Source: Hyphomicrobiales bacterium (GTDB lineage Bacteria > Pseudomonadota > Alphaproteobacteria > Rhizobiales > Rhizobiaceae). From it: a stretch of 39,867 nucleotides of DNA. The translations under genes were made by a program, and so were the position numbers. The stretch is from contig JAJFHU010000041.1 of assembly GCA_021775455.1 (NCBI GenBank), positions 1 to 39,867 of the forward strand, given 5' to 3'. This document shows, piece after piece, positions 8,316 through 18,623 of this stretch (within the stretch, counting starts at the first letter, position 1; every line of letters begins with the position of its first letter). The notes under the pieces were generated by a model. The model saw only the letters and a list, made by a program, of their open reading frames with translations, was not told where the DNA came from and made no database searches.

Positions 8316-8431
8316 GTTGGAGCTGGCGGCTCCAGGAGGGTGTTGGCAATGAGGCTAATTTGTCTTTCACATGCCCGAATCCCGTGCTATCGACTGTCAA
8401 AAATTAAAGATAAACAGGTGTGGATTAAAAT

Positions 8432-8845
8432 ATGCGGATTGGTGTTTCAAGGTTCAGTTTAGCGCTTTTTACACTAGGTGCATTGCTGGTGCTTTCTGCC
8501 AATCCTGCCAATTCGCAAAAAATCTCCAATCGGGTTGCTGAATTCACCGGGATCGACAAGATTACCGGCCGAATTATCACCTTCGATGTTTACATTGATG
8601 AAACGGTTCAATTTGGGGCGCTGCAGGTAACGCCACGGGTTTGCTATTCGCGACCTGCGACCGAGACCCCAAAAACCACCAGCTTTTTGGAAGTCGATGA
8701 AATAACGCTTGACCGGAAAATTCGCCGGATTTTCACTGGTTGGATGTTTGCTGACAGCCCGGGCCTCAATGCAATCGAGCACCCGGTCTATGACGTTTGG
8801 TTGAAGGATTGCAAGATGGAGTCGGACGTAGCGCCACCATCGTGA
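8432..8845 (+). CDS. DUF2155 domain-containing exported protein
   Basis: The 137-residue protein has an N-terminal signal peptide (hydrophobic residues 8-24, cleavage likely after NSQ/NPANS). The rest matches DUF2155, an alphaproteobacterial periplasmic family: the segments [14 protein letters not shown], then [10 protein letters not shown] with one conserved Cys, [21 protein letters not shown] and YDVWLKDC with the second conserved Cys. The two cysteines probably form a disulfide. Function of the family is unknown; it commonly neighbours the NDUFA12-type and aat genes, as here. Its 3' end overlaps the convergent aat gene by 58 bases. Confidence 0.88.
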   Translation: MRIGVSRFSLALFTLGALLVLSANPANSQKISNRVAEFTGIDKITGRIITFDVYIDETVQFGALQVTPRVCYSRPATETPKTTSFLEVDEITLDRKIRRIFTGWMFADSPGLNAIEHPVYDVWLKDCKMESDVAPPS

Positions 8846-9459
8846 CCCGGCCAACGTCCTTCTTCAAGAAGCGCTTGTTCCAACATGATTTGATAGCGGT
8901 CTCGCGGCACTTCCACACCACCAAATTTCGAAAGATGTTCCGTTGTAAACTGGGTATCCAAAAGAGTGAAGCCGCCAGTTACCAATGTATGTGCGAGATG
9001 GGCCAAAGCCACTTTGGATGCATTGTGCATCCGTGAAAACATGCTTTCACCAAAAAATGCCCCACCCAGGCGTACACCGTATAATCCCCCAACAAGTTCA
9101 CCTTCATACCAGACCTCAACGCTATGGGCGTGGCCAATTTTATGAAGCTGGCAATAAAGATCGAGTATCCGCCGATTTATCCATGTTGATTTGCGTTGCG
9201 GTGTTTCCTGGGCGCATTCGCGAATAACGCGCGAAAACACCGTGTCATAACGAATATCAAATCGATTTTTCTTGAGCTCTTTCTTGAGTGATCGGGAGAT
9301 ATGAATTCCATCGAGCGGCAGAATTCCCCGGAACTCCGGTTCCACCCAGAACATGCCGGGGTCATCGGCGGACTCCGCCATAGGAAATATTCCGCATGCA
9401 TAGGCCTTCAGCAAAACTTGCGGTGTAATTTCAAGAAGAATGTCATTTTTGCCGGTCAT
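8788..9459 (-). CDS. aat: Leucyl/phenylalanyl-tRNA--protein transferase
   Basis: The 223-residue protein is Aat, the N-end-rule enzyme that transfers Leu or Phe from its tRNA to the N-terminal Arg or Lys of proteins, marking them for ClpS/ClpAP degradation. Family landmarks: the start block [14 protein letters not shown] (residues 16-29), [15 protein letters not shown], the [25 protein letters not shown] region, [20 protein letters not shown] and [16 protein letters not shown]. Length is usual for the family. It lies 14 bases downstream of accC on the same strand, so it probably ends the accB-accC-aat operon, a common alphaproteobacterial arrangement. Confidence 0.95.
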   Translation of the reverse strand: MTGKNDILLEITPQVLLKAYACGIFPMAESADDPGMFWVEPEFRGILPLDGIHISRSLKKELKKNRFDIRYDTVFSRVIRECAQETPQRKSTWINRRILDLYCQLHKIGHAHSVEVWYEGELVGGLYGVRLGGAFFGESMFSRMHNASKVALAHLAHTLVTGGFTLLDTQFTTEHLSKFGGVEVPRDRYQIMLEQALLEEGRWPGHDGGATSDSILQSFNQTS

Positions 9460-9473
9460 TACCGAGATTAAAT

Positions 9474-10814
9474 CTATGATTTAGCCAAATAATTTTCAAG
9501 CCAGTGAATATCATAATCGCCCTTTTGTATATCTTCATTCGCGACAAGTTTGCGGAAGAGGGGCAGGGTGGTTTCAATCCCGTCTACTACAAACTCGTCC
9601 AGGGATCTACGCAACCGCATCAAGCATTCAGGCCTGGTCCGTCCATGAACAATCAGTTTACCAATGAGGCTGTCATAATGCGGTGGTATTACATAACCTT
9701 GATAAACACCTGAATCGACCCGAACCCCCAATCCACCAGGTGGATGGTAATACTGGATAGTACCAGGTGACGGGACAAATGTTTCAGGGTGCTCGGCGTT
9801 GATGCGGCATTCAATGGCGTGGCCAAACAACTGCACATCGGATTGCTCAAATGACATACCGTTTCCGGATGCCACGCGAAGTTGTTCGTTTACCAAATCA
9901 ATCCGGGTGATCATTTCAGTCACCGGATGTTCGACCTGTAGCCGAGTATTCATTTCGATAAAGTAGAACTCGTCGTCTTCATACAGGAATTCTACGGTGC
10001 CAGCACCAGAATACCCCAATCCCTGAACAGCCTTGGCGCATATATCGCCAATCCTTCTGCGCGCCTTGTCGTCAAGGGCGGGTGATACAGCTTCTTCCCA
10101 AACCTTCTGGTGCCGACGTTGAAGCGAGCAATCCCGTTCCCAAAGGTGTACACCACCGCCCTTGCCATCACCAAGTACTTGAATTTCAATGTGTCTGGGT
10201 TTGCTGAGGTATTTTTCAATGTATACGGCATCATCACCAAAAGCTGCTCCGGCTTCTGAACGCGCCGTATGCAGGGCCTCGACTATATCAGCCTCAGTCA
10301 TGGCAACTTTCATGCCTCTGCCACCACCGCCAGATGCGGCCTTGATCAAAACAGGATAACCGATGTCAGCGGCAATTTTCTTGGCTTCAACGGGATCTAC
10401 TACCGCGCCTTCAGAGCCCGGAACAACAGGGATTCCAAGCTCCTTCGCAGTTTTTTTCGCTGCAATCTTGTCACCCATAATGCGGATGTGTTCTGCACTT
10501 GGGCCAATAAAGGTGATGTTATGGGCCTCAAGAATTTCAGCGAATTTTGCGTTCTCTGATAGAAAACCATATCCAGGATGGATGGCATCAGCGCCAGTGA
10601 TTTCACATGCGGCGAGAATTTCGTGCATGTTAAGATAACTGTCGCGCGCTGCTGGCGGTCCAATGCAAACGCTCTCGTCTGCCAGACGCACATGCATTGC
10701 TTCTGCATCAGCAGTTGAATGTACGGCAACAGTTTGAATTCCAAGTTCCTTGCACGCACGTAATATGCGCAGGGCAATTTCACCACGATTGGCAATTAGA
10801 ACTTTGTTAAACAT
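9474..10814 (-). CDS. accC: Acetyl-CoA carboxylase biotin carboxylase subunit
   Basis: The 446-residue ATP-grasp enzyme carboxylates the biotin of AccB using ATP and bicarbonate, the first step of fatty acid synthesis. The N-terminal block [16 protein letters not shown] is diagnostic; the ATP-grasp domain shows Lys116 (MGDK), Lys158 (VLIKAA) and the glycine loop GGGGRGMK (162-169). The bicarbonate/biotin region [17 protein letters not shown] and the substrate motif [16 protein letters not shown] are intact. Length equals the usual 445-450. It follows accB with a 16-base gap. Cytoplasmic, essential housekeeping gene. Confidence 0.97.
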   Translation of the reverse strand: MFNKVLIANRGEIALRILRACKELGIQTVAVHSTADAEAMHVRLADESVCIGPPAARDSYLNMHEILAACEITGADAIHPGYGFLSENAKFAEILEAHNITFIGPSAEHIRIMGDKIAAKKTAKELGIPVVPGSEGAVVDPVEAKKIAADIGYPVLIKAASGGGGRGMKVAMTEADIVEALHTARSEAGAAFGDDAVYIEKYLSKPRHIEIQVLGDGKGGGVHLWERDCSLQRRHQKVWEEAVSPALDDKARRRIGDICAKAVQGLGYSGAGTVEFLYEDDEFYFIEMNTRLQVEHPVTEMITRIDLVNEQLRVASGNGMSFEQSDVQLFGHAIECRINAEHPETFVPSPGTIQYYHPPGGLGVRVDSGVYQGYVIPPHYDSLIGKLIVHGRTRPECLMRLRRSLDEFVVDGIETTLPLFRKLVANEDIQKGDYDIHWLENYLAKS

Positions 10815-10830
10815 GGTTGCTGGCCTTCAA

Positions 10831-11301
10831 CTATTCGATCAGAAGCAATTGTTCGCCAAATTCAACCGGCTGGCCATCATCGACTAAAATCGCCGCAACT
10901 GTTCCAGAAACCGGAGTCGCGATCTGGTTCATGGTTTTCATCGCTTCCACGATCATGACCGTTTGACCCTTTTTGACCACATCACCTACTTTGACATACG
11001 GATCAGCGCCAGGAGCGGGAGAATAATAGGCCGTGCCCACCATTGGAGATGGAACATTACCAGTTACCTTGGATGCTGCTCCCGCATCACTTGCTGCTGG
11101 ATGAGTAACCGAAGTCGACGCAGGTGTTGATGGCAGTACTGGAGCAGCGACTTGCAGGGTTTGTTGAGACGAAGCCCGTGATACGCGAATGCGAAGATCA
11201 TCCTGCTCAACTTCAATCTCTGTTAGATCAGTCTCGGTTAGCAGGTTTGCAAGGTCCTTGATCAAACCTTGATCAATTGTAGTATTTTTCTTGGTTGCCA
11301 T
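10831..11301 (-). CDS. accB: Acetyl-CoA carboxylase biotin carboxyl carrier protein
   Basis: The protein has 156 residues when started at the ATG at 11301 (MATKKNTTIDQ), the usual BCCP start; the frame stays open 24 codons further upstream (to 11373) but that part is not conserved. The N-terminal helical domain (10-45) is followed by an Ala/Pro/Ser/Thr linker (45-80) and the biotinyl domain (83-156). This carries PSPMVGTAYY, the 'thumb' insertion typical of acetyl-CoA carboxylase BCCP, and the EAMKTMNQI site with the biotinylated Lys122. It carries CO2 between AccC and the AccAD transferase. First gene of the accB-accC-aat unit; aroQ, often upstream in related bacteria, is not here. Confidence 0.95.
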   Translation of the reverse strand: MATKKNTTIDQGLIKDLANLLTETDLTEIEVEQDDLRIRVSRASSQQTLQVAAPVLPSTPASTSVTHPAASDAGAASKVTGNVPSPMVGTAYYSPAPGADPYVKVGDVVKKGQTVMIVEAMKTMNQIATPVSGTVAAILVDDGQPVEFGEQLLLIE

Positions 11302-11524
11302 ATTTACTCGCTGAAACTGTTTCCCTTTTGGGTCTTGCTGGCTTATCCCGGTGACCGCCTGTTTCAAAGCCAAAACCTCTAATTCAGAACATATCTGTTT
11401 AAAGATTTCAGGGCTGTATCACAAGTCCGGTAAACCCAGCCGCAGGGCTTATACACATGCGGTGATTAATAAGCAATCAGCTAAATTTGGTGCAATATGA
11501 GTCGGTCCAATTCGCAAGGAGCTC

Positions 11525-12283
11525 TTACTCGGTGGTCAGTTGGTCCACGCGTTGGGATAATTCATCAAAACCTACAGCGCCGAATACGACTTCATCGCCT
11601 ATAATGTAAGAAGGTGTGCCACCTATACCGAGGCCGGCAGCAATAGCCTGAACTTCATCCAGGGCTTCTGCAATGTAGGGTTTTTCCATTTCAGCCCGAA
11701 GTGTTGCTTCATCCGCTCCCATGGCAAGTGCAAGCTCGACTGCTCGGGCACCATCTTTACGACCGGACAATCCAAGCAGATCAATATGAAACTGCGCATA
11801 CTGATCTGGCAAAACCTTTGAGACAGCCATACTTACCTGATGCGCTTCTACTGAGGCTGGTCCGAGGATTGGAAATTCCTTCAGAACAAACCGAACTTCC
11901 TTGTTGGAGTCCAGCATCCGGTTCATGTCATCAAGTGCCCGCATGCAAAATCCGCAATTGTAGTCAAAAAATTCAACTACTGTCACACTGGCTTCCGGGT
12001 TTCCTATTTCAATTTGATGAGGCGAAGAGTAAATTGCCTCCTTTTTTGCCTCCAACGTTTGTTTTTGTGTTGCGGCAGTTTGTTGCTGTTGTTTAGCCTG
12101 CAGTACGTCCTGCATTTCGATTAATATTTCGGGATTCGAAAGGAGATATTCTCGTACAATCATCTCGACATCTGCACGATTATCTACTTCCTGTGCTCTA
12201 CTTGTCGTAGGTTGTAACGCAAACATGCTACCGGTAGCCATCATGACGGCGAGGAATGCAGCGATCGATTTATTAGATGTCAT
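11525..12283 (-). CDS. DsbA/ScsC-like periplasmic thiol oxidoreductase
   Basis: The protein has 252 residues from the ATG at 12283, which has a good ribosome-binding site (GGAGACC); an upstream in-frame ATG at 12331 would overlap the protease gene. Signal peptide about residues 1-30, then a charged Gln-rich helix (about 38-85) like the oligomerisation arm of Com1/ScsC proteins, then a thioredoxin fold with the CGFC active site (Cys110-Cys113) in VVEFFDYNCGFC and the cis-Pro loop GIGGTPSYIIG. It should oxidise or isomerise disulfides in the periplasm. It starts 20 bases after the M48 protease stop and is probably co-transcribed, suggesting joint envelope protein quality control. Confidence 0.9.
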   Translation of the reverse strand: MTSNKSIAAFLAVMMATGSMFALQPTTSRAQEVDNRADVEMIVREYLLSNPEILIEMQDVLQAKQQQQTAATQKQTLEAKKEAIYSSPHQIEIGNPEASVTVVEFFDYNCGFCMRALDDMNRMLDSNKEVRFVLKEFPILGPASVEAHQVSMAVSKVLPDQYAQFHIDLLGLSGRKDGARAVELALAMGADEATLRAEMEKPYIAEALDEVQAIAAGLGIGGTPSYIIGDEVVFGAVGFDELSQRVDQLTTE

Positions 12284-12302
12284 ATTGGTCTCCAACCATA
12301 AT

Positions 12303-13697
12303 TTAGCGAAGCTTTGGTGGCTTGTAATCAATAATATCCTGTAAACGAAGCCATTGTGGACTGCCCGTCTTCACTTTTGGTTGAGCGCGCAGGGCAAATT
12401 TTTTCGCCTCAGCAAAATTGCCTTGCAAGAATTTTTGCTCGGCGCTGGCGGCGATGGCCAGGTTTTGTTTACCTTGAATTGCATAGGCGCGAGCCATGTA
12501 GCCATAGCCATCCGAAGAGTATCGATCCCGTGAAAGTCCTGCTTTCAGGTAGTTAATGGCCGGTTCAAGATTTGCCTTGTTGTTTGTCTGCAACAGCGAG
12601 TGGCCTAGCTGGATCATTAACAAACCATTTTGGCGATCATTAAGGGAAACGGCTTTGGAGTAATACTTTACCGCAGCTCCAACATTGCCTGCCTTTAATG
12701 CCATTTCACCCATAATTTCATATATGAACTCATTGTTTGGCTGCTCTTTTACTAGCCTGCCAAGTTGCTCAATTCCCTTTTTGGGAGAGCCCGACAGATA
12801 GGTTGATATTGCATAACCATATCTTGCAGGAGCACTTTTCAGATCATTACGAAACAGCGCCCTGACGCCACCGGGTCCAGCAGAGAAAGCGGCAATCTTG
12901 GCTCTGGCCATGTCATGTCTGAGTTGAAGGGCAGGCGGATCTTTTTTTGTAAAGTGGGGGCTTTTTTGTGCAATTTCGTTTAAAAGCGCCACCCGCTCTC
13001 TCGGAAGAGGGTGACTGATCGCATAAGGGTCAAGACCCGATGATTTAAAAAGTGAATTTTTTGAAAGACGCTTGAAGGTGTTGATCATGCCCAGGGAAGA
13101 TTGGCCGGTTTTATCCAACAATGTGACCCCGGTATGATCTGCATCAACCTCGTCTTCGCGTTGATAGGCGAGCAGGTTTCGCATAATGCCTTGTTGGCTA
13201 CCCATGAAGATAGCTCCAGCAGCTTCTGTACTTCCTGCCGCTACGGCTCCTGCGCCTGCAAGGACAGATAGCACAGCCAGCGCCTGAGCCTTTTGAAGTC
13301 GATCCCTCAATCCGGTCAAGTGGCCCCGGATGATATGGCCGGTTTCATGCGCCAGGACGCCGATAATTTCATTTGGAGTATCGGACTTCATTATTGCGCC
13401 GATATTTATGAACATTCTCGTTCCGGTAACGAAAGCATTGAAGTCTTCCCGGTTTAACAAGAAAACTTCAACAGCATTCTTGCTCAGACCACCGGCACTG
13501 AACAACGGGCGGGCATAATCATTCATCAGCGTTTCAATTTCTGCATCGCGCACCCAGGCAATGTTTCTCTTCTTCTGCGCATTTGCGAAATCCAAAGTCA
13601 AAAGATGAAACATCAGACCGATAGCCAATACCGGAAATGCAACTCGCACTATCGCGGCGAGCATTGATGGTCGATATGGACATTTTTTGATATTCAT
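12303..13697 (-). CDS. M48-family periplasmic metalloprotease with TPR domain (BepA-like)
   Basis: The 464-residue protein has an N-terminal signal/anchor (about residues 12-38). The M48 zinc protease domain covers about 45-260: HETGH at 117-121 supplies two His ligands and Glu118, and EVDAD at 183-187 supplies the third ligand. The C-terminal half (about 290-440) is a TPR array. This architecture is that of BepA/YfgC and its relatives, which degrade or assist misfolded outer-membrane proteins such as LptD and BamA. It precedes a DsbA-like gene in the same operon. The family is sure; the BepA role is by analogy. Confidence 0.9.
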   Translation of the reverse strand: MNIKKCPYRPSMLAAIVRVAFPVLAIGLMFHLLTLDFANAQKKRNIAWVRDAEIETLMNDYARPLFSAGGLSKNAVEVFLLNREDFNAFVTGTRMFINIGAIMKSDTPNEIIGVLAHETGHIIRGHLTGLRDRLQKAQALAVLSVLAGAGAVAAGSTEAAGAIFMGSQQGIMRNLLAYQREDEVDADHTGVTLLDKTGQSSLGMINTFKRLSKNSLFKSSGLDPYAISHPLPRERVALLNEIAQKSPHFTKKDPPALQLRHDMARAKIAAFSAGPGGVRALFRNDLKSAPARYGYAISTYLSGSPKKGIEQLGRLVKEQPNNEFIYEIMGEMALKAGNVGAAVKYYSKAVSLNDRQNGLLMIQLGHSLLQTNNKANLEPAINYLKAGLSRDRYSSDGYGYMARAYAIQGKQNLAIAASAEQKFLQGNFAEAKKFALRAQPKVKTGSPQWLRLQDIIDYKPPKLR

Positions 13698-13870
13698 CAG
13701 GCTAAAACCATAAAGCAGTTACAAGAGTTTCTATTGTTAGCAAATAGTGTTCATTTTGGGGAATACCCACAATCAACCATTGGAGCGATTTGCTCAAGTC
13801 ATCATATTGCAGTTTTTGATCAAATCTGTGATATCTGCCACCTCCCTGAAACCTTTTTGCCGGATAATCC

Positions 13871-15031
13871 ATGATTCCTTCTCAACGCAGCAAAATACTG
13901 CCTTTTCGAGCCATGGATGTGGTTGCAAAAGCTAACCAGGCGATTGGTGACGGGCGTGATGTAATCATGATGTGTATTGGTCAACCATCGTCTCCCGCAC
14001 CTTCTACTGCCCTGATGGCGGCAAGGCGCGCATTGGAGCACGGCAAGATTGGCTACACCGATGCTGCCGGCATATCCGCCCTCAGGAAGCGAATTGCGCA
14101 GTACTATCTGGAAAGGTACGGCACAGATATTGATCCGCGAAGAGTATTCGTCACAACAGGCTCGTCTGCAGGCTTCACCCTATCGTTTCTTGCAGCATTT
14201 GATCCAGGAGATCGTATCGTTATTCCGTCGCCGGGTTATCCGGCATATCGCAACATCTTGAAATCTCTTTCTCTTGAACCCGTTGAAATTGAAACACTGG
14301 AACAGGATCGTTGGACAGTTTCTGCTGACCAGCTTGATGAATTGCATTCGAAGGAAAGGGTTCACGGAATCCTGATTGCAAATCCCAACAATCCGAACGG
14401 TACGATGATGGCCCCGGAAGCATTTCGTGCGCTTGTTGACCGAGCTGCCAACCTTTCAATAAAGTTCATTTCCGACGAGATTTATCACGGACTGACTTGG
14501 GGTCAGGCGGAGGTGACTGCGCTTGAAGTGAATGATGACTCATTTATTATAAATTCGTTTTCAAAGTATTTTTGCATGACTGGATGGCGAATAGGCTGGA
14601 TGATTGTGCCGGAAGACATGATTGATACCGTTGACCGGTTGCAGCAGAACATTTTCATTTGTGCGCCAGAGGTATCACAAATTGCAGCGCTTGCCGCCTT
14701 TGATGGCATTGATGAGATGAACGTGGTCAAGCAGGGTTATGAGAAAAACCGTGATTTGGTCATTAAAAGACTGAACCAGTTGGGATTGACCAGAATTCAT
14801 CCGATTGACGGTGCTTTTTATGCCTATGCAAATACATCAGGTATCGCAGAAGATTCGTTGATTCTATCAAACAGAATTTTGCAAGAGGCAGACGTGGCTG
14901 TTACGCCCGGCCTCGATTTTGATCCAGTTTCGGGAAACAAGTGGATGCGGTTTTCCTTTGCTGGTGATAATTCTCGACTGTCTGACGGCTTTGACAGGTT
15001 GGACGAGTGGATGGCCAGACAAAACGCTTGA
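13871..15031 (+). CDS. Pyridoxal-phosphate-dependent class I/II aminotransferase
   Basis: The 386-residue fold-type I aminotransferase has the substrate/PLP features in order: CIGQPSSPAP (about residues 35-44), GYTDAAGISALRKRIA, the PLP-phosphate loop TTGSSAGF, PSPGYPAYRN, IANPNNPNGT, ISDEIYHGL (Asp and Tyr contact PLP), the Schiff-base Lys in NSFSKYFCMTGWRIGW, and the carboxylate-binding Arg in MRFSFA near the C-terminus. The family includes aspartate, alanine and aromatic aminotransferases; the substrate cannot be fixed. It is divergent from the M48 gene (174 bases apart) and convergent with rne. Confidence 0.9.
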   Translation: MIPSQRSKILPFRAMDVVAKANQAIGDGRDVIMMCIGQPSSPAPSTALMAARRALEHGKIGYTDAAGISALRKRIAQYYLERYGTDIDPRRVFVTTGSSAGFTLSFLAAFDPGDRIVIPSPGYPAYRNILKSLSLEPVEIETLEQDRWTVSADQLDELHSKERVHGILIANPNNPNGTMMAPEAFRALVDRAANLSIKFISDEIYHGLTWGQAEVTALEVNDDSFIINSFSKYFCMTGWRIGWMIVPEDMIDTVDRLQQNIFICAPEVSQIAALAAFDGIDEMNVVKQGYEKNRDLVIKRLNQLGLTRIHPIDGAFYAYANTSGIAEDSLILSNRILQEADVAVTPGLDFDPVSGNKWMRFSFAGDNSRLSDGFDRLDEWMARQNA

Positions 15032-15044
15032 TCTTGGGCGCAAT

Positions 15045-15079
15045 AAAAAAAATGGGCCGGGATTATTGCTACCGGCCCA
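15045..15079 (-). terminator. Intrinsic terminator of rne
   Basis: An 8-bp stem TGGGCCGG/CCGGCCCA (15053-15060 with 15072-15079) and an 11-base loop are followed, on the minus strand, by A and then eight T residues (complement of 15045-15052). It lies 39 bases after the rne stop and has textbook shape in the rne direction; on the plus strand there is no T-tract. Confidence 0.85.
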
Positions 15080-15117
15080 AATGAATCCAATACTGAAAAC
15101 CGATTTCAGTGCCGAAT

Positions 15118-18060
15118 TTAGAAGAAGTCTCCAGTGCCGCCGCCCCAAAGTCCCTCTTTGGACGCCTCCGAATCTGACGCTTCATTAGGAGCAGCTTCAT
15201 CCGCCTTCTTTTTACGAGGTCTGCGGGTATTGCGGGAGCGGTTTGGTCGATCAGATTCTTCTTCAGATCCTGACGCTTCTGCTCCAGATTCTGTTTTTGA
15301 CTTGGTTTCCGATGTGTCGGCAACTGCTTTTACAACGCCAGTAGCGGCTTTGTTGTCAGCTTTTTTGGTGCTCTTTCTGCGAGTAGTTCGGCGTTTCGAC
15401 TGTTCTTCACCATCGGATTCATTGTCGGGATCTGACGCGGATGATGTTTGATCTGCTGCACTATCTTCGGTTGCTTCCTGATCGGTTTCCGGTTTTGAGC
15501 GATTTTTGCGACCACCTCGAGCACCGCGACGGCGTTTTTTCGGTTTTTCGCTATCGGAATCGTCCGAATTGGTATCCGCATTGTCGAGTGATGCTGTTTG
15601 ATCTTCAGCTTCACTTGCGTTGGATGAATCGACTTCTTCCTTGTGTGAAGATGAATCCTTGCCCCTTCGCTTGCGTCGCTTTCTGCGACCAGAATCATCA
15701 TCATCATCAATTTGAGTATCATTTGGTTGCTCGGCAACTTGGTGTTTGCCGATTGCCGCAGAACCTTTCTCAATTACAAAATCCTGGCCCTTGATCGAAT
15801 AATCACCTTCTATTGTGATCGTCAGTCCATAACTTTCTTCAAGTTCGCTGAGCGCTTGGCGTTTCGTATTCAGCAGTTGAATGGCAATATTCGGAGTTGT
15901 GCGTACTGTTACATTGAACCGGTTGTGCCGGGCCACATGGTCTTCAATGCCTCGATATACATGCAAGGCTATCGCAGAACCTGTCCGAACGTGGCCTTGC
16001 CCACCGCAATGCGGGCAAACATCCATTGTGCTTTCAAGGACGCTAGCGCGGATGCGTTGTCGCGACATTTCCATTAATCCAAAATGCGAAATTCGACCCA
16101 GTTGAATTCGTGCGCGATCGTTTTTCAGGCAATCCTTGAGTTTCTTTTCAACCGCGCGGTTGTTTCTGCGTTCCTCCATGTCAATAAAGTCAATTACGAT
16201 CAATCCCGCAAGGTCACGCAAACGCAATTGCCGGGCAATTTCTTCAGCTGCTTCGAGGTTTGTCTTTAGCGCAGTGTTTTCAATTGAGTGCTCCCGAGTA
16301 GCGCGCCCTGAGTTCACATCAATAGCAACAAGCGCTTCAGTCTGGTTCATCACCAGGTAGCCACCAGATTTCAGGGTGACTTCTGGAGAAAGCATCCGCT
16401 CCAGATAGGACTCAACTCCGTATTTGGAAAACAGACTCTGAGGCTGATTGTAGAGTTTGATATTTTTGGCGTGACTCGGGATGAGCATGCCCATGAATTC
16501 CCTGGCTTCATTGTAGCCATCTTCACCAGTCACCAGTATTTCGTTGATTTCCTTGTCATAAAGATCACGAATGGAGCGTTTAATGAGGCTACCTTCCTCG
16601 TGGACCAGGCAAGGCGCTGCGGAAGACAGCGTCAAATTACGAACCCGGTCCCACACCCTCATAAGATATTCAAAGTCGCGCTTAATCTCGACCTTGGTGC
16701 GGGATGCGCCAGCAGTGCGTAGAATAACCCCCATGCCTTCCGGGACATCCAGTTCTGATGCAATTGCCTTTAACCGTTTGCGGTCATTGGTATTCGAAAT
16801 TTTCCGTGAAATGCCGCCACCTCTGGCTGTATTAGGCATCAGCACGGAATAGCGCCCAGCAAGCGACATATAAGTTGTAAGAGCAGCACCCTTGTTGCCG
16901 CGTTCTTCCTTGACCACTTGTACCAGCATTACCTGCCGACGCTTGACAACTTCCTGAATCTTGTACTGCCTGCGGCTGCGTCTGCGCTCAGGAACTTCCT
17001 CCATTGCGTCTTCCTGCCCCACGGATTCGACATCTTCATCAGCGAATTCGGTATCATCATCGGTATTAACGGGGACTGGATCTTTGTCAGTTCCATTGTC
17101 ATCCTCGTTTGACTCGTTTTTGGACTTGGTGCTTTTGCGACGGCTAGCGCGGCGTTTTGCTGGTTTTTCTTCCACCTCGTCCTGGGAAGAACTGTCTCCA
17201 GTTTCACCATCTTCCGATCTTTTTGTATCGTCGCTTTCATCTGTAACTTCTTTTGATGATTCAGTATCAGCTGATGCTGAAGCTTCTTCATCCTTACTAG
17301 ACGTTTTTCGCCGAGTAGTTCGACGCGTTTTTCGCGCTGGCGGAGAATTGTCGTTATCTGGTTCATCTTCCCCATCTTCGTCGTCGGGCAGGGGCTCTGA
17401 TATTGAATCGGTATCCATTGCTGCAGCAATTGACTTGGAATTGTCTCCATCGTCATCATCAGAAGTATCTTCTGAATCATCATCTGCCGAACCATCGGTG
17501 GATTCAGCTTCGGTTGCATCTATTGCAGTTGGCGTCTCAGAAGCTTCGGCTTCCGGAGACTCTTCATTGGATGCTGATTTCTCATCGCTACCGGAATTAT
17601 CCTCTTCGCCGGTTTTCGCCTTCTTTGAAGTTCTTGATTTCCTTCTGGGCTTGCGTTTTGCTTTCGGCTTTTTCTCTTCAGCTTCTTCTTCACCGTCTGG
17701 TTCAGCGCTATCACCACTACTTGCAGCTTGTTCCAAATCAGCCTCGTCGGCCTCGCGGTGTGCACGTGCCTGTTGGGCTTCTTCTTCAAGAAGTGCCTGC
17801 CGGTCAGCTACCGGAATTTGATAATAGTCGGGATGTATTTCCGAAAAAGCCAAAAACCCGTGACGGTTTCCGCCGTAATCGATGAAAGCCGCCTGCAATG
17901 ACGGCTCAACGCGCGTTACTTTGGCGAGGTATATGTTACCCCTTAGTTGGCGTTTTTCCTGAGACTCAAAATCGTAATCTTCAATACGATTGCCGCGTAC
18001 CACCGCCACCCGTGTTTCTTCCGGGTGGGAGGCGTCTATAAGCATTTTGTTGCCAGACAT
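15118..18060 (-). CDS. rne: Ribonuclease E/G (RNase E) with long acidic insertion
   Basis: The protein has 980 residues from the ATG at 18060 (MSGNKMLIDASHPEETRV), the conserved RNase E start; the frame continues upstream to 18147 without conservation. The S1 RNA-binding domain (about 35-90 and 365-410) is interrupted by a low-complexity acidic/basic insertion (about 95-360), usual for alphaproteobacteria but long here. The catalytic core follows, with metal-binding aspartates in ALVAIDVNSG and GLIVIDFIDME, and the Zn-link CPHCGGQGH. The C-terminal 300 residues are disordered, with Arg/Lys patches, and end GLWGGGTGDFF, probably a degradosome scaffold. RNase E starts mRNA decay and processes rRNA and tRNA. 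Confidence 0.95.
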   Translation of the reverse strand: MSGNKMLIDASHPEETRVAVVRGNRIEDYDFESQEKRQLRGNIYLAKVTRVEPSLQAAFIDYGGNRHGFLAFSEIHPDYYQIPVADRQALLEEEAQQARAHREADEADLEQAASSGDSAEPDGEEEAEEKKPKAKRKPRRKSRTSKKAKTGEEDNSGSDEKSASNEESPEAEASETPTAIDATEAESTDGSADDDSEDTSDDDDGDNSKSIAAAMDTDSISEPLPDDEDGEDEPDNDNSPPARKTRRTTRRKTSSKDEEASASADTESSKEVTDESDDTKRSEDGETGDSSSQDEVEEKPAKRRASRRKSTKSKNESNEDDNGTDKDPVPVNTDDDTEFADEDVESVGQEDAMEEVPERRRSRRQYKIQEVVKRRQVMLVQVVKEERGNKGAALTTYMSLAGRYSVLMPNTARGGGISRKISNTNDRKRLKAIASELDVPEGMGVILRTAGASRTKVEIKRDFEYLMRVWDRVRNLTLSSAAPCLVHEEGSLIKRSIRDLYDKEINEILVTGEDGYNEAREFMGMLIPSHAKNIKLYNQPQSLFSKYGVESYLERMLSPEVTLKSGGYLVMNQTEALVAIDVNSGRATREHSIENTALKTNLEAAEEIARQLRLRDLAGLIVIDFIDMEERRNNRAVEKKLKDCLKNDRARIQLGRISHFGLMEMSRQRIRASVLESTMDVCPHCGGQGHVRTGSAIALHVYRGIEDHVARHNRFNVTVRTTPNIAIQLLNTKRQALSELEESYGLTITIEGDYSIKGQDFVIEKGSAAIGKHQVAEQPNDTQIDDDDDSGRRKRRKRRGKDSSSHKEEVDSSNASEAEDQTASLDNADTNSDDSDSEKPKKRRRGARGGRKNRSKPETDQEATEDSAADQTSSASDPDNESDGEEQSKRRTTRRKSTKKADNKAATGVVKAVADTSETKSKTESGAEASGSEEESDRPNRSRNTRRPRKKKADEAAPNEASDSEASKEGLWGGGTGDFF

Positions 18061-18623
18061 ATTTATAATTCTCCGCAAACGCGGAACCGGTTCTGGCGTA
18101 GAGTGGAATTGTCTCAACCGTAATTGGCATTGTAAAAGCCTGGTCAAATTCTGACTTAATCAACATTATACGCCGCATAAAAACTCGATATACGTTTGCT
18201 ATCTTTGAAGCGAAATTGGCATACTGGACAGATGTGCAGCACAAACTGCCTCCGGGAAGAGGCATTACTCGGTGCTGCGAACCATTCAATGTCATTGAAG
18301 TACGGTTTCTTTCGCGTTGTTAACAGGGACCGGACATACCGGCCAGCGAAGCGCAGTCAGCCATTCCGCAAATAAATTAGAAGGCTTGAGTACGCTGCAT
18401 CGAAACAATTTGCCAATTCAATCAGTCAAATCGTGCGAATCTTTTCCGGTGTCAGCGTGTGTCAATTCCAAAACATGAATCACATCGATTGCTGCACCAA
18501 CACATCCTAAATAAGTAAAAGCTGAACATTGTACAAGAAAAATCAGCAGAATGACCGATTTTTGACATCACATTGGTTTACGGCGTTCTACCGGTATTCA
18601 ATTCCCGACATGTTTGATAAATC
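18061..18623. other. Divergent intergenic region between rne and the amidase gene
   Basis: The 563 bases should contain the rne promoter and its long leader (minus strand) and the amidase promoter (plus strand). For the amidase, TTGACA at 18562-18567 with a 17-base spacer to GTTCTA (18585-18590) is a possible but weak promoter, 33 bases before the start codon. RNase E leaders are often autoregulatory targets, yet no specific structure is recognised here. No gene is supported. Confidence 0.5.

Noticed and set aside
16961-17821. Plus-strand frame of 286 codons opposite the rne insertion
   Set aside because: It is the Ser-rich antisense image of the acidic low-complexity region of rne; long open antisense frames are expected there and no family is visible.
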